NCBI RefSeq assembly: GCF_040939455.1
Contig: NC_134112.1
Location: 24,826,501 to 24,890,500 of the forward strand
Reading direction: 5' to 3'
Length of the DNA stretch: 64,000 nt
Origin: Microcebus murinus
Lineage: Eukaryota; Chordata; Mammalia; Primates; Cheirogaleidae
Part shown: positions 21,290-32,999 of the stretch, piece by piece
Numbering within the stretch: position 1 is the stretch's first letter
How the letters are laid out: the number at the start of each line of letters is the position of its first letter
The notes under the pieces: model-generated
What the model was told of the DNA's origin: nothing
Database searches by the model: none
What the model saw: only the letters and a program-made list of their open reading frames with translations
Made by a program: the position numbers and the translations under genes

Positions 21290-21450
21290 TCATTGAGTTG
21301 CTATAACAACCTTATATACCAGGAATGGCAGATAATGCTACCTCCATTTCACTCCCATGATAAGATGGAGTCTCAGAGGTTAGGAGATTTGTAGCTATTA
21401 AGTGGCAGAGGCAGGATTCAAACTCAGCTTCCCTCATCCCTCACCTGCCA
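21290..21450 (-). repeat. MIR SINE, antisense
   Basis: 'ctataacaaccttatatacc', 'gatggagtctcagaggttag' and 'agtggcagaggcaggattca' follow the antisense MIR order. Confidence 0.75.
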
Positions 21451-21454
21451 TCTT

Positions 21455-22090
21455 GTATTTATTCACTGAAGGGCTTTCCCATAATGCTCTGCTTCAAATC
21501 ATGTGCACAAATGGAGCGAATGGGCCAGGCCACTTGAAGCCTGACAGGAAAGCCTGACACCCGGCAGGAAATCCTAGAGGTCCTACTTTTGGACATCCCA
21601 TCTTCCCAGACCTGCTGTTAATATCTATGAAGTCTTGGAAGGCTCCTGTAGTGTCAGTCCCACTGTCTGCCTTCCTGGCCTGCTGCAGGGTGGTATGGAC
21701 AATGAGACAGCAGCCCAGGGGGAGAGGGAAACGGAGGTGAGGGGTGTCGGTGAACAGGCCATTGGCAGCCTCTGTGCCCTGTTGGGAAAAATGGGAGTTC
21801 CTAGTTCTGGATTCACGTGAAAGTCTCTAGCCAAGGACTCCACCAATGCAATAGAAAAGTCAGAGATGCTTACACGCACATCCTAGGGATTGCCCCACAA
21901 GAAAGTCTGTTTTCTATCTTGGGAGACACCTCAGAAACATATTTTACACTTTGTATTTGCTGCATGAACAAAGCGCAGTGAAACAAAGCACCTTGTATAA
22001 TTTTTTCCCAATAAGTTGATGACAGTTTTGATGACAATGACAGGAAGTTAGGAACTGAGGTTTCTTATCTGGGGGCCAACATTGCTTTGA
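21455..22090. other. No recognised feature
   Basis: Unique-looking. Opposed frames of 61-84 codons at 21625-21879 overlap and have no domain. Confidence 0.4.
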
Positions 22091-22094
22091 GGAA

Positions 22095-22310
22095 AAGGCA
22101 AGATATTTAAAGGCAGAAGTCCTGCTACTAACTGACCATATGATCTTGGGCACAACCAAGCCTCGGTTTCCTCATCTGAGAAATGGGAGCAGAACAGCAA
22201 TAGCACACATCTCTTGAAAAGTTCACAGATCAAATAAGAAAATCTGTGGGAAATTGCTTTGTAAACTGTAAAGAGATATATAAATATGAAATATCATTAT
22301 AGTATAAACC
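22095..22310 (+). repeat. MIR SINE
   Basis: 'gaagtcctgctactaactga', 'ccatatgatcttgggc', 'cctcggtttcctcatctgag', 'aaatgggagcagaacag' and 'gctttgtaaactgtaaagag' follow the sense MIR order. Confidence 0.8.
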
Positions 22311-22314
22311 CAGC

Positions 22315-22870
22315 CTTTAAATGTCAAGCCAAAGTTAGAAGGGAATATAAGAGTGAGAGAGAAGTTCAAGTGCAGCCATCAGATCATTGACAGGGCTTCA
22401 GCCCTGATTTGCCCTTCTGGAAGGGTCTGATGTCAATCATGGGTGAGAATCATTAGGATGATTGGTAGTAACTTATAACCTCCTCTCCCCATATTGCTAC
22501 AAACACAAAGATTTCCAAAGAACTTTATTCAACTTTTCATAAAAATATCACTCCTGTAAATGTCAGGAAAGTTTCCTTTTTTCTATTGTTGACAGTAATA
22601 GAAAGTTATTTGTTAATTCCCAGGCAAATCGAGTTGGGGCTGCTGGTAATTTCAAGATATAAAAAAATTTAAAGGGACAAAAACACAGAGCATGGGAAAA
22701 CTAGCTATTGTACAAATTGTAGCAATTTAAAAAACGACTTTTCCCATCTAGGGATTTCTGTTACACAGTCGTCTTTCACGTTATTTTTAGTATGTGTTTT
22801 TAAACTGTTTTCTCAGCGATTTTGAATCATATCAAGGTCTATACTTATTTTAAGCAGTTCTGAAAACAAG
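22315..22870. other. No recognised feature
   Basis: Unique-looking and AT-rich; no repeat or gene recognised. Confidence 0.4.
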
Positions 22871-22874
22871 GCAT

Positions 22875-23062
22875 CTCCTAGGATACTTGATGGGAGAGGA
22901 ATATAGACTACACTGTTAGCAGCGGTTACCTCGGAGGGCGGTGCGAGCGGAACTGGGGAGATCGGGGGTGATCCATTGCTTCTCGACTCTTACAATGAGC
23001 ATGCAATGTAATCAAATTACAACTATACACACATATATAAAAGTAATAAAAATAAAAATTGT
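22875..23062 (+). repeat. Old L1-type LINE 3' end
   Basis: 'cactgttagcagcggttacc', 'tcggagggcggtgcg', 'tacaatgagcatgcaatg' and an A-rich end 'aaaagtaataaaaataaaaa' follow the same order as the LINE tail at 3090-3510. Divergence is high. Confidence 0.5.
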
Positions 23063-23339
23063 TTCAGAAAATACTCTATTTGTCTAGATGAATCCTCACA
23101 TTATCTAGAAAAAATATGACACACTCAGGAACTCCATTTCATTCCCCCAGCCCTTCTTCTTGCCTTCGCCTCTCCTCGCCTGCAACACATTGACTTGACA
23201 AATCATCCCCAGCTGTTGAAAATTTGGGGGAGGAAAGAAAATTTAACTTTAGCTCAAGTGTCTATATTGACAAACCTGAAAACCCAAGTCCACTAGATTT
23301 TGAACTCAAGAGCAGGGCCTTTTGTGTTTTTTTCTTCAA

Positions 23340-23625
23340 ACCACTCATTCATCCATTCCATACACGTGTACTGAGTGCCAGGCAGAGCAGTTAACAGATC
23401 AAAATCTCTGCCCATAATGAACTTATTTCCTGGTATTGATGCATACTCTTCACAAAAGTTTGTGGAATAAGTGAATTTGTTAATAAGCAGTTATTGGGCG
23501 CTTACTACGACCCAGGAATTATTTTAAGCAGTGAAGCTATAGCATTGAACCTGACAAAGCTTACATTCTAGTGAAGGGAAGACAGACATAAGCCCACTAA
23601 GTCAATGCAGAAATGTCAGGTGGGA
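23340..23625 (-). repeat. L2 3' ends, antisense (two pieces)
   Basis: Two partial copies follow each other. The first has 'cactcattcatccattcc' and 'gtgtactgagtgccaggcag'. The second has 'ttattgggcgcttactacga', 'aagctatagcattgaacctg' and 'gcttacattctagtgaagg'. Both are the antisense L2 3' order. Confidence 0.7.
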
Positions 23626-23849
23626 AACTGTACACAGCCTGACCATTGGTGCTGACGCCGCTGCCTGCGTAGAAGTGAGCTGCACAAACGGGAAAACGTG
23701 CAGACTTTCCTTGTTGCCTGCTGGCTTCTGTCTTTGAACTTATCACAGCAAGTGGAACTAAAATTCCTTCCACATCACGCGTGGCACAGGGTCAAGCCTT
23801 CCCTTTCTTTTGCCCAGTACTCCCACAAAGGTAGCTGCCTACAATGTCA

Positions 23850-24378
23850 GGCAGCCTACTAGTTTTCCCTTGCTGACATAACAAATTACTACAAGATTGG
23901 TGGCTTAATGCAACTTTATCATCTTACAGTTCTGGAGGTCAGAAGTACGAAATAGGTGTCGCAGGGCTAACATCAAGGTGTTGGCAGGACTTGTTCCTTC
24001 TGGAAGCTCTAGGAGAGAACCTTTCCTTTTCTTTTCCAGCTTCCAGTCCTTGCCTCCTGGGCCCTTCCTCCATGTTCAACTCAACGCTGGCAAGATCAGG
24101 CTGAGTCCTTCTCACAGTGCTTTCTCTCTGCTTCTCCCTCTCCTGTCTCCCTCTTCTGCTTTTTTGGACCCTAGTGATTATATTGGGCCCACTTGGATCA
24201 CCCAGGCTAATCTCCCCTCTTCCAGGTCAACTGATAGCACCCATAGTTCTATCTGCAACTTTAATTCCACTTTGTCATGTAGCCTAACATAGTCACAGTT
24301 TCCAGGGATTAAAAGATGGCAGGGTGGGTGGGGGGGGGGTGGTGGTGAGGGGGGGCAGATTATTCTGTCCACCACAAG
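23850..24378 (-). repeat. MLT-type LTR, antisense
   Basis: 'ctagttttcccttgctgaca', 'cagttctggaggtcagaagt', 'ggaagctctaggagagaacc', 'gagtccttctcacagtgc', 'tgattatattgggcccactt' and a G-rich end near 24330-24356 follow an antisense MaLR LTR. The 104-codon plus-strand frame inside it is chance sequence. Confidence 0.75.
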
Positions 24379-24394
24379 CAGGCTAGAAAGGAAG

Positions 24395-25300
24395 GAGCTT
24401 TTTTAGCCCCCATCCTGAATTTTTAGCACAGTGTTGGAAATATTGACTGGTTTATACATGATTATGGTAAACAGAAGAGAAAATGCCACACCCTCCAGAC
24501 ATGGGGAATGTGCTAAGCCACTTATTTTCTAAGCCACATCACCTTTCCCTGGCTAGGAGCTGTAGGAGGCAGCAAGCTCAGTAACTCCCACAAGAAACTC
24601 TAAAACTTCCAGCCTAAAGGTCTTTAATCACCTGCTCTGTTTTGTTTTGTTTGTTTTGTTTTTTCTCCCTTATAACTACTTAAGTATTGGGGAAGATTAC
24701 TTCTTATTCTTCCCCTTTGCATAGCACTTGGTAGAGCACTTTCATATCCTCTCCCTTGACCCCCAGGAAAAGTCTGTGGGGGGGAGGAGCAGGGAGCACA
24801 CCGTCCCCATATAGCAATTAAGAAACTAAACCTCAGATGGGAAGGATGCTGTGTCCAGGATTATGAAGCCAGGACTTGGGCTGGATCTTCTGACACCAAG
24901 GCCTGTACTCTCTCCATCACAACAGGTTAACCCCACAGTCATTTCTCTGGGTTCAGGATTCCGGGGTCCCTGGACCAAGATCCATCTTCCCCATACAACC
25001 GTGATCATTGTTGTCATGATTGCCACATCATCTCTGTGAATTTCCTCAAAGTTATTCATCACTGTCAGTAACCACCTTCGGCTCTGTCCAGAGGAGAAAC
25101 CATGACAGGGCATTTAGTCCCACTTTCTGATTCAAGCTATCACCGTGTCAAGAAATCAACCAATCTGATCTCTGTTTCTGCGAGTAATCCTTTACCTGTT
25201 CTCCCTGGTGACACCCAGACTCAGTCCCCAGATGGTTGAAACAAATTAAAATCATCCCCAGTCAAGATCTCCAGGACGACCAGCCTCAGGATGCATCCCT
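24395..25300. other. No recognised feature apart from a T-rich run
   Basis: Unique-looking. A (TTTTG)-like run lies at 24640-24665. Opposed frames of 62-95 codons at 24826-25113 carry no domain. Confidence 0.4.
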
Positions 25301-25304
25301 GACA

Positions 25305-25430
25305 TCCTTATTCCGATTATCTACGGCTGCCAAACAAACCACCCCCCAACAGTGGCTTGAAACAACAACTATTGCATTTGCCCATGACTCTACAATCTGA
25401 GCAGTATTCAGTCGGGTGGTTCTCCTCTCT
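25305..25430 (-). repeat. MLT1-class LTR end, antisense, truncated
   Basis: 'gattatctacggctgccaaa', 'caaaccaccccccaacagtg' and 'gcttgaaacaacaactattg' are the beginning of an antisense MLT1J-like LTR. It stops where the hAT end begins. Confidence 0.6.
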
Positions 25431-25588
25431 GTCCTGTTGGTGGTAGCTCACGTGAGAATAAGAAAGAAAAGACAAATAGTATCTTGGTGTTATTATGAAA
25501 ATAGTCTTGACCTTGCATACCACCTAAAAGGGCCTCAGGGACCAAGCCTCAAGGGGTCCCTGGAACACACTTTGAGAACCACTGTCCT
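25430..25588. repeat. hAT element end (partner family of 4577-4830)
   Basis: 'cacgtgagaataagaaagaa', 'gtattatgaaaatagtc' (here 'gttattatgaaaatagtc'), 'gcctcagggaccaagcctc', 'ccctggaacacactttgaga' and 'accactg' match the opposite terminus of the same hAT family. The end 'tgagaaccactg' is the common hAT-Charlie terminal sequence. Confidence 0.6.
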
Positions 25589-25594
25589 ATCTCT

Positions 25595-26698
25595 GTGTTG
25601 AGGTTGGACCATGGCTTGTTTGGGAAGAAGGACACCAGCTAGTTCTAGGGAAACTCTATAAAGTCCTGGGGGTGCTAAAGAACGTTTATAATTGTCAAAA
25701 GTACCCAGCCTGTTACAGAGAGCACTAAATTCAACTTCCAATCTCTGGAGCTACTTAGCCTCTTCCCATTGCTCTTACGTGCAGACTCCAGCTAACATCC
25801 TACGTGCAAGGCAGAAGTCCTATCATTTTGTTACAGAGTATGTGGGATTTGTTTTGGGTCAATTTTTTTCTCATCAGAATTTAAAATTTCCACAATCCAG
25901 CTCAAGCCTTGCTCTGTGTTAAATCTTCCATGACACGTGCCATATTTTCAAAATGCCTCGCAGTGGCATTGCCCTTACATTTATTAAAGGGAGGAGGGAT
26001 TGAGCCATGCAGCTCTTATTAAAACCCAAGGCAGTCACACTGCTTTGAAAATTTAGTGGTTAGCTAATATAAAAGTCATAAAAGGTTTGGGGTTCTGAGG
26101 ACTTCCATAAACTTTGGATTTTAGGTGCCCTGAGATGCAATTTCTAAGCAACTTCTTTGATCTCTGGTTGCCCTGGTAAATCATTTATTAGGGTAGCCTT
26201 TTTAAACAGAATCCTCTCAACCTCTCCCACAAGATATATAAAATAATGTACTCTGCAAGCAGTCATCAACTCCCTGTACTTACTGTATTCGCTGATTACA
26301 AACGGATGGAAATGTTAGGAGTTTTTTCAACCAATTCTTTTTTTTTTCTCAGAAATTTTCAGAAGAGATAGTGATGATGTACCATATGATGCTAGATTGC
26401 AACTGCCTGAAGTTTCCAGAATGGAACATGCCATACTAAGATTATCGCAGGAGTGTTTGTTTTTTAAAGACTAAGATATTTACAACTAATAGAGTTCCAA
26501 GTTTTACTGGGTCAATCTCCATGTCAGTCCAGTCACACTGTTTTCTTGTAGCATCTTGTATTTTCCTCCCCCTCTTACCCTGACCTCATTACTGTAAGGC
26601 CTCTCCTTCCATTCTATGTGCCATGATGTTTAGGGACTCCAGGGAGAGAGTGGTGTAGTCATCAAATGTCCATAACCACCCACCTCCACTCTTGTCTG

Positions 26699-26700
<2 letters not shown>
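25595..26700. other. No recognised feature
   Basis: Unique-looking, AT-rich in parts, with T runs near 26338-26348. No gene, RNA gene or named repeat recognised. Confidence 0.4.

Positions 26701-26702
<2 letters not shown>

Positions 26703-26753
<51 letters not shown>
26703..26753 (+). repeat. Compound microsatellite (TC)n(AC)n
   Basis: About 18 TC units (26703-26738) run directly into about 8 CA units (26738-26753). Both runs are uninterrupted. Confidence 0.95.
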
Positions 26754-27096
26754 TGCCCCACCCTGCTTTTTCTGAGGACTTCAGAGAAATCAAAAGTAGC
26801 CATCACCAGGAAAAAGTTTGGGGACTTCTGGCTTAGAAAAATGTAAATGTCACTTATCCCCAAGTGTCTAACATGACATGAGAAGAGAGATTTGTCAGGG
26901 AGATGTCCTGATCAAGGTTTGGAAAGAACAAATTTTCAAGTCTCTACCACAGTTATATTCAAGATCAAAAGTTCTGGTTTTGTAGATTAAGAAAAACATT
27001 GACTTAGTCACCCTGAAAAGAATTATTCTCATAAACTAATTTAAGTAGCAATTCAAGTCTCAAGATTATGGATGAAAACCTATCCCCAAATTTGTA

Positions 27097-27399
27097 AAAA
27101 AAAATTTTTGAAACAGGATCTCCCTCTGTCACCCTAGGTTGGAGTACAGTGGTGTGATCATAGCTCACTGCAGTCTTGAACTCCTGGACTCAAGTGATCC
27201 TCCTGCCTCAGCTCCTGAGTAGCTGAGACTATAGGTGTGCGCCACCATCCCTGACTAATTCTTTTTAAAATTTATTTTGTAGAGATGGGGCCTCACTATG
27301 TTGTCCAGGCTGGTCTCAAACTCCTGACCTCAAGCAATTCTCCCTTTCTCACCCTCCCAAAGTGCTGGGATTACAGGCATGAGCCATCGTGCCTGGCTG
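27097..27399 (-). mobile_element. Old Alu (AluJ-like), antisense, with 10-bp target duplication
   Basis: 'gatctccctctgtcacccta', 'tcatagctcactgcagtctt', 'agatggggcctcactatgtt' and 'ccaaagtgctgggattacag' are antisense Alu. The direct repeat 'caaatttgta' lies at 27087-27096 and 27400-27409. It inserted into the L1 that continues from 27410. Confidence 0.9.
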
Positions 27400-27409
27400 C
27401 AAATTTGTA

Positions 27410-28610
27410 CAGCTTAGAGAAGGAAAGACCTTTCTAAGGAAGACAAAAAGCCATAAAGGAAGACATAAAGAAAAAGATTGATAAATTTAATTATATAAAA
27501 ATTTTAACTTTCTGTGCAAAAAGCTATATAAACTAAATCAGAAGACAAATGACTGATTCAGAGAAATGTTTGCAATATATATGAGAAAGGGTTAATTTAA
27601 AATTCAAAAAATGCTTACTAATCAATAGGGTAGGAAAATGAATAAAGCAGCTAATCAGGCTGTTAATAAAAAAATAAGTATAATGGCAGACACATAAAGA
27701 CTCACAAATTAATACAAATAAAAACAACAATGAGATCCTGTTATGGACGGAATATGTTGCCCAAAATTCATATGTTGAAGCCCTAATCCCAATGTGATGG
27801 TATTTGGACATGGGGCCTTTGGCATGTAAATAGGGTTAGATGAGGTCATGGGGGTGGACCCCCTACAATGGGATTAGTGCCTTTATGAGAAGAGACACCA
27901 GAGACCAGATAGTGTGCTTCCTCTGTCTCTTGTCTTCTCTTCTTCCTCTCTCTCTCCCTCTCTTTCTCTTTCTCTCTACCATATGAGGATACAGAGAGAA
28001 GACACTGGTCTGCCAGCCAGACAGGGAGCCCACACCAGAACCTGACCACGCTGGCACCCCAATCTTTGATGTCCACGCTCCAGAACTATGAGAAACTAAA
28101 TTTCTGTCGTTTAAGTCCCCTAGTCTTTTGTATTTTGTTATGGCAGCTCAAGCAGCCTAAGACAAATAGCATTTTCATCTGTTAGATTGTAAACTATTTA
28201 AAATGTTTGATATATCCAGTGATGGCAAATGTGAGGTGAATAGGAGTTCTCCTACTCTCTTGTTGCAACCTCTCTGGGAAACCACATGGCAATATGCATC
28301 AATTTCTAGAATGCACACATTTTTGACTCAGCAGTTCCTACCTCCAAGAATTTATGCTGTTTTTGTACATTGTGTACAACAATGTATGTACAAGGATGAT
28401 TAGTGGTGTACTGTGAAACAACACCAAAAACTGGAAGAAGCATAAATGTACATCAGTAAGCAACTAGTAAATAGTTTGTCCTTAAATAAGCTACTCTACA
28501 GCCTTTAAAAAAAGAATGCAGTAATTGTTGAATTGAGAAGATAAAAATATAGGTGTTCATTGTATGATTCTTTAAATCTGTTTATTGAAAAATTCTCATG
28601 ATAAAAAGTT
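27410..28610 (+). repeat. Old L1 (ORF2 end and 3' region), sense, split by an MLT1
   Basis: Before the MLT1: 'gaaggaaagacctttctaag', 'gataaatttaattatataaa', 'agacaaatgactgattcaga' and 'aaaacaacaatgagat'. After it: 'cattttcatctgttagattg', 'aaccacatggcaatatgcat', 'agcagttcctacctccaaga' and 'ctggaagaagcataaatg'. These continue the same L1 order, so the LTR entered a pre-existing L1. The coding frame is destroyed. Confidence 0.8.
27739..28164 (+). mobile_element. MLT1-class solo LTR, full length
   Basis: Starts 'tgttatggacggaatatg' and ends 'gcagcctaagaca', with 'catatgttgaagccctaatc', 'gggattagtgcctttatg', 'gccagacagggagcccac' and 'aactatgagaaactaaattt' between, in MLT1 sense order. A pyrimidine-rich stretch at 27918-27977 is an expanded 'ctctct' part of the LTR. 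Five-base target repeats are no longer clear. Confidence 0.85.
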
Positions 28611-28659
28611 GGGCAATGGGGGGCGACTATAGTAGACTTATAGATGCTGTTATGCAAAC

Positions 28660-28990
28660 TGATCGAGATAGATTAATTTTTTTAAAAGTCACAGAACAAT
28701 ATATACAGTATTATTCAGAGTTTTCCAATCTTTGACCTATTATTCTATGGCTTTCCCTAAATTCAACCCCCTACTTCCTTGTTTTCATTATTACAAATCA
28801 TTCTGTAATGAACATCTTTGTTCATAGTCTTTTTGCACATCTCACTATTATTTCAGAATAAAATCATGGATGCTTAGAATTGGGGCTTATGATGATTATT
28901 AAGGCCATTCAAAAATATAAAAAATTATCTTCTAAAAATGTTCTTCCAATTTGTCCTTTACCAAAAATTCCATAATTTATTAAATTCCAC
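28660..28990 (-). repeat. Old LINE fragment, antisense
   Basis: 'taatgaacatctttgttcat', 'cttttgtacacatctc'-like sequence ('ctttttgcacatctcac'), 'attatttcagaataaaatc' and 'aggccattcaaaaatataa' recall the antisense 3' part of old L1M elements, but in poor condition. Confidence 0.4.
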
Positions 28991-29084
28991 AATTTAATAA
29001 ATGCCTATTCTGTGTCCATACTATTAAAAATACCAGGGGAGCAGCAGAATTCCCCACAGGCAGTTCCGAACACTCCTCTTAAGC

Positions 29085-29210
29085 CACCAATATAATAACT
29101 AATCCTTATTGAGTGCTGTGATCTGCCAGGCCCTGTGCTAGGTCTTTCACAGGCCACATTGCACTGCCAAATTCTGACTCACTGTGGGAGGTTGCATCTG
29201 AGTTATTTTT
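29085..29210 (-). repeat. MIR fragment, antisense
   Basis: 'taactaatccttattgagtg', 'gccaggccctgtgctaggtc' and 'tttcacaggccacattgcac' are the antisense start of a MIR. Confidence 0.55.
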
Positions 29211-29214
29211 TTGA

Positions 29215-30125
29215 GGGACTGATTTTTAAAAGAGAAGTTAATCTCCCTGACTTCTGAACTCTCCAGTACAGCACAAAGTTTAAAAAGGAACTAAAAAAAA
29301 AAGATGAGTTCATTACTTTGCATATATCCAGCCCTCCTCTTTGAAATTGGGTTTCTTACCCAGTAGTTAACATTTCAGCACCATGATAAACACCCTTTGG
29401 GGCTCTCTGCAGAGTGATGGACACAGGGGCCAGCCAAGTTCTCCCACCTAATTGGTAGGAAGATGAAAAGTCAGCAAGGGCTTTGTGGAGTTGCTGGGTC
29501 TAACCCAGAATAGATCAGTGAACTGAGAATGAGTGAAGTCTTAAAATTTCACTGATAGGCAGAAAAGAAAAAGAAAGAAAGGATGGAAGGAAAGAAGGAA
29601 GGATGTGGATCCTTTTGGGATAATTAATTCAGTTTTCCTTTTTCCTGAGTTTGATGAATGATCTTTGTGCAGGACATTGTCCATTGTGTCACTTAATGAT
29701 TGTTATTATATGTAGGAGCCCATGTGAGACATATGTGCTCCAGGGTCATTTCTGTCCCACTAAGAAATCAGTATGCTTTCTTTCTCAGTAATAGAACTAG
29801 GGAAATTTAGAGCTGAAGCCGGTGTTCAACCTCAGCACCTTCATGCACATTCAGGATTTGTATGTTTCTTTCTTCTTCCTTTACTTCCTCCTGGTTTTCT
29901 ATCCTAATGTCCATTTTTCCAATGACGTTGTATAGATATCCTTTAATATATTTTGCTTCGAATCATCTTTTAAGGGCAGCATAAGATAGAAGCGAGGCAT
30001 CCCTGGCTAACGTGCACAGGGCTAGACACAGGCCGGCCGTGGCTGTGTGTGCACGTTCAGCATGCTGAACACTGCTGTGCCTCTCCTTCATCCACTTATT
30101 CAACAGACATTTGTAAATACCAGAT
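29215..30125. other. Mostly unique; purine-rich run
   Basis: A GGAA/GAAA-rich purine run lies at 29563-29605. 'ccacttattcaacagacatt' near 30090 may be an L2 trace. No gene is seen. Confidence 0.45.
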
Positions 30126-30134
30126 GGTAGGCTG

Positions 30135-30385
30135 GGTTGGTGGCAAAGCACATAGACCCTAGACTCAAGCAGGATCCACTGTTTATAATCTGCAACTTCG
30201 GGCAGGTCTCCTAATTTCCCTGTGCCTCAGTTTTCTCATCTGGAAAATGGAACCAATAATAGTCACATTCTTCTGGGGTATTTGTGAGGATTAACCACAA
30301 TAATACAGGCAAAGTACTTGAAACCACATCCAGCACGTAATAAGGTCACATAGTGTTAGCTTTTGTCGTCATCACTATTATTCTT
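30135..30385 (+). repeat. MIR SINE, near full length
   Basis: 'ggtggcaaagcacatagacc', 'gcctcagttttctcatctgg', 'gtatttgtgaggattaacca' and 'tgttagcttttgtcgtcatc' are in sense MIR order over about 250 bp. Confidence 0.85.
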
Positions 30386-30394
30386 TAGTAGAGG

Positions 30395-30778
30395 CTGGTA
30401 TGGATTGAACTGTGTCCCCCAAGATCTCTATGTTGAAGTCCTAACCACAAGGACCTCAGAATGTGACTGTAATTGGAGATAAGGTCTTGAAAGAAGTGAT
30501 TCAGTTAAAACGAGGTCATCAGGGAGGGCCCTCATCCAAAATGACTGGTGTCCTTATAAAGAGAGATTAGGAGACAGACACAGAAAGAGGGAAGACCACA
30601 TGAGGACACAGGGAGAGGACGGCAGTCTACAAACCAAGGAGAGAGGCCCCAAGAAACAAGCTGACAACACTTCGATCTTAGAATTTTAGCTTCCAGAATG
30701 TTAAGAAAATAAATTTCTGTTGTTCAAGCCATATAGCCAATGGTAACTTGTTATGGCAGCCGTAGCAAACTAACACAG
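30395..30778 (+). repeat. MLT1-class LTR, sense, near full length
   Basis: 'atggattgaactgtgtcccc', 'tatgttgaagtcctaaccac', 'cctcagaatgtgactgtaat', 'gactggtgtccttataaaga', 'ccacatgaggacacaggga', 'ttctgttgttcaagccatat' and 'gttatggcagccgtagcaaa' are in full MLT1 order. An AATAAA signal is retained near 30710. Confidence 0.9.
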
Positions 30779-30779
30779 A

Positions 30780-31790
30780 CGCTTCTACGTGCCTGACTGT
30801 TTCCCAGGCTCGGGATGTGCAGTGGCTAGGACAGCCCTGCGTCTATGGAGGTTACAGTCTGGTAGAGATAAATCACGAACACGTGAACAATGTAATTTCA
30901 AAAACTGACAGGCACCATGACAAAAACGGTAACAGTGATATGGCATGTCCTTCGACGGGATGGTTGGATGGTCAGCCAAGGTCCCCTCAAAAGTGACAAG
31001 AGGAAGCCAGCATGGGAACACTGGGCCCAGGGCAGGAGGGGCAAAGGTGGCCCTTGTGGTTGGAAGGCAGCCAGGGAGGGGGTCAGAGGGGAGCAGGGCC
31101 AGGTCACAAAGGGTCTGCAGGCCAAGGAAAGACCTTGGATTCATATTTGAAAAGCCCACTGTGCTGGGAGGAGAAGGAGTGAGGGGCTGGAGTGGCAGCT
31201 GGGAACACGGGCCACAAGAAGGTGAACTTGGATGGGGGAGAGGAGGAGGCGGAGAGGAGAAGGCTGGATGTACGCGCGACATAGGCTGAAGGAGAAGTTT
31301 GCAGGACTCGTTGTGACTTAGACACAGGATGGGGGCAGGAGAATATCAGCGAGGGAATAAAAAGGTGCTAGGTGTTTTCTTGGAATAACTGCCTGGAAGG
31401 TAACGACACTTGCTGATGTGGGGAAGACAGCAGGGTATGGGGGGGGCTTGGGGGACAGCTCTGGGGTGGAATTAGAGCTACAGGGTGGCCAGCCCATGAC
31501 TGAGATGCCTCTTACCTAGGCAAGTGGGATGTCAAGGAGCCTGTCGTTGTAGGACTTAGGGCTGAGAGAGATGAAGGGCCAAGCTACACAATTCTGAGTC
31601 CTCTACAGGGATGGGTGAGACCACTGAGGAAGGTGCCAGAACAGAAAGCCTGGGATTAGGTGTGAGCCCTTGCATGCTGGAGCTTAAGAGCACAAGAGGA
31701 GTAGACTAAGAAAGAGCCATCCGTGAGGTAGCAAGAAAAACAGGAGTGCACATCCCGGAAGTCAAGAGGAAATCAAAGGTAAGAACTCCA
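30780..31790 (-). repeat. L2 LINE, antisense, about 1 kb including RT-domain end
   Basis: 'ctatggaggttacagtctgg', 'ggtcacaaagggtctgcag', 'agaccttggattcatatttg', 'tgactgagatgcctcttacc', 'ggcaagtgggatgtcaagga' and 'gagccatccgtgaggtagca' follow the antisense L2 3' half. The 165-codon minus frame (30785-31282) is the decayed C-terminal L2 coding frame plus chance extension. It lacks any intact motif and should not be taken as a gene. Confidence 0.85.
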
Positions 31791-31794
31791 CACA

Positions 31795-32695
31795 CTGACT
31801 CCGTGTTCCCGCGTACATGCGGTAACAAGCATGTCTGAGAAGGAACGCGTTCCCAGATGGCCCCTCACATGCGTGTGTGCCCAATCGTGGGGCTGTCTGT
31901 CCATGTATATAGTTATAGAATCCAGCGCTTCCAGGGTTTGAAGCTCTTTTTAAAATTGCATTTTACACATCAGTAAACTTGTAATGCAGGAACTGCTTTC
32001 TTAGGGTTATTTATATCCCTGGGCTGCAGAAGGATTTGTCAGGAAATAATATGAATGTTATTTATCTGACTGTTCAGCTTTATTGACTGTTACATTTCAC
32101 ATCCTTCAGTTCTTTTTGGCAGAGAAGTAAATAACACTGCTATTAACCTCTAACACTGGTATAAAAATAGGCAGTTATTAAGGGGTAAATATTACTTTGA
32201 CGATTATTGCCCCAGTCTGCTTTCTCTGGGAGAGGTCATAAATAAGGCCTCTCGTGGGGTCCACAAAATTCCCAATTTTGTTGAAGGAGCTGGCAGTTCT
32301 CCTGGCCACGGGCTTTGATTTGGAGCCACGTGGAGCCGATAGAAAATGCTCAATGAGGTATTGCTCATTTCTGGAGAAAAATCAAGCCAGCATGAATGCC
32401 CCACCGTGGCTGTATGTGCAGGAGCTGGAGGTATTAGGTCCTAAGGTTTCCACAAGGAGAGAATTAGAGAGGGCTGAAGGCCTTGCTAGGAGCCAGGCTT
32501 GGGGGCAGGTGAGCATATAGAAGCCCAGGGTTTATGTCAACCTGCTGAAGGACCCACGCTATGACTCTGGAAGCCTGGTGCCCAGAGTTTCATGGTGGTC
32601 ATTCTTTAGTAATGAACAGATTAACTGACAAGTTAACCACATGCAGTTGCCCTACTCCAGAGGTAGGGGAATGAAGAGTTATGATGACAGTACAG
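31795..32695. other. Unique sequence, no recognised repeat
   Basis: No repeat or gene is recognised over 900 bp. AT-rich homeodomain-like words occur at 32040-32200 ('gttatttatctgactgttca', 'cagttattaagg'). A conserved noncoding element is possible but unproven. Confidence 0.35.
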
Positions 32696-32696
32696 G

Positions 32697-32860
32697 AATA
32701 ATCTTTAACTAGAAGCCAAGAGCACTAAACTATAGTCTCAATGCTAACTTCCATTTGTGTTATGACCCTGGGCAAGTTTTTGCCTTTTCATCCATAATAA
32801 ATGAGGGGGTTGACCTATGTGGTTTTCTAAGACCCCTCCAGTCCAGAAATGCTTTGTCAA
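32697..32860 (+). repeat. MIR-type SINE (MIR3-like)
   Basis: 'tatgaccctgggcaagtttt', 'aataaatgagggggttgacc' and 'taagacccctccagtcc' follow a MIR, with the 'ggttgga...gatgatctctaaggtcc' end seen in MIR3-type copies. Confidence 0.7.
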
Positions 32861-32999
32861 TAACCCAGTTAGGCCTAGTTGGATGAACCCACCATGTCTA
32901 AGGGCACCCTGATGAACAGTAGGCCATTTCCTAGTGACGTCTGCCCACACAGTGAATCCCTCGTCGTTCTGCAGGAAGCCACAGCCATAGAGGGACCTG

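Noticed and set aside
26703..26753. Repeat array considered as CRISPR-like
   Set aside because: It is a dinucleotide microsatellite; no spaced repeats occur anywhere in the window and the DNA is from a primate.
30785..31282. Longest open frame in the window (165 codons, minus strand)
   Set aside because: It lies in an antisense L2 element and corresponds to its decayed C-terminal coding region plus chance extension; no intact motif.
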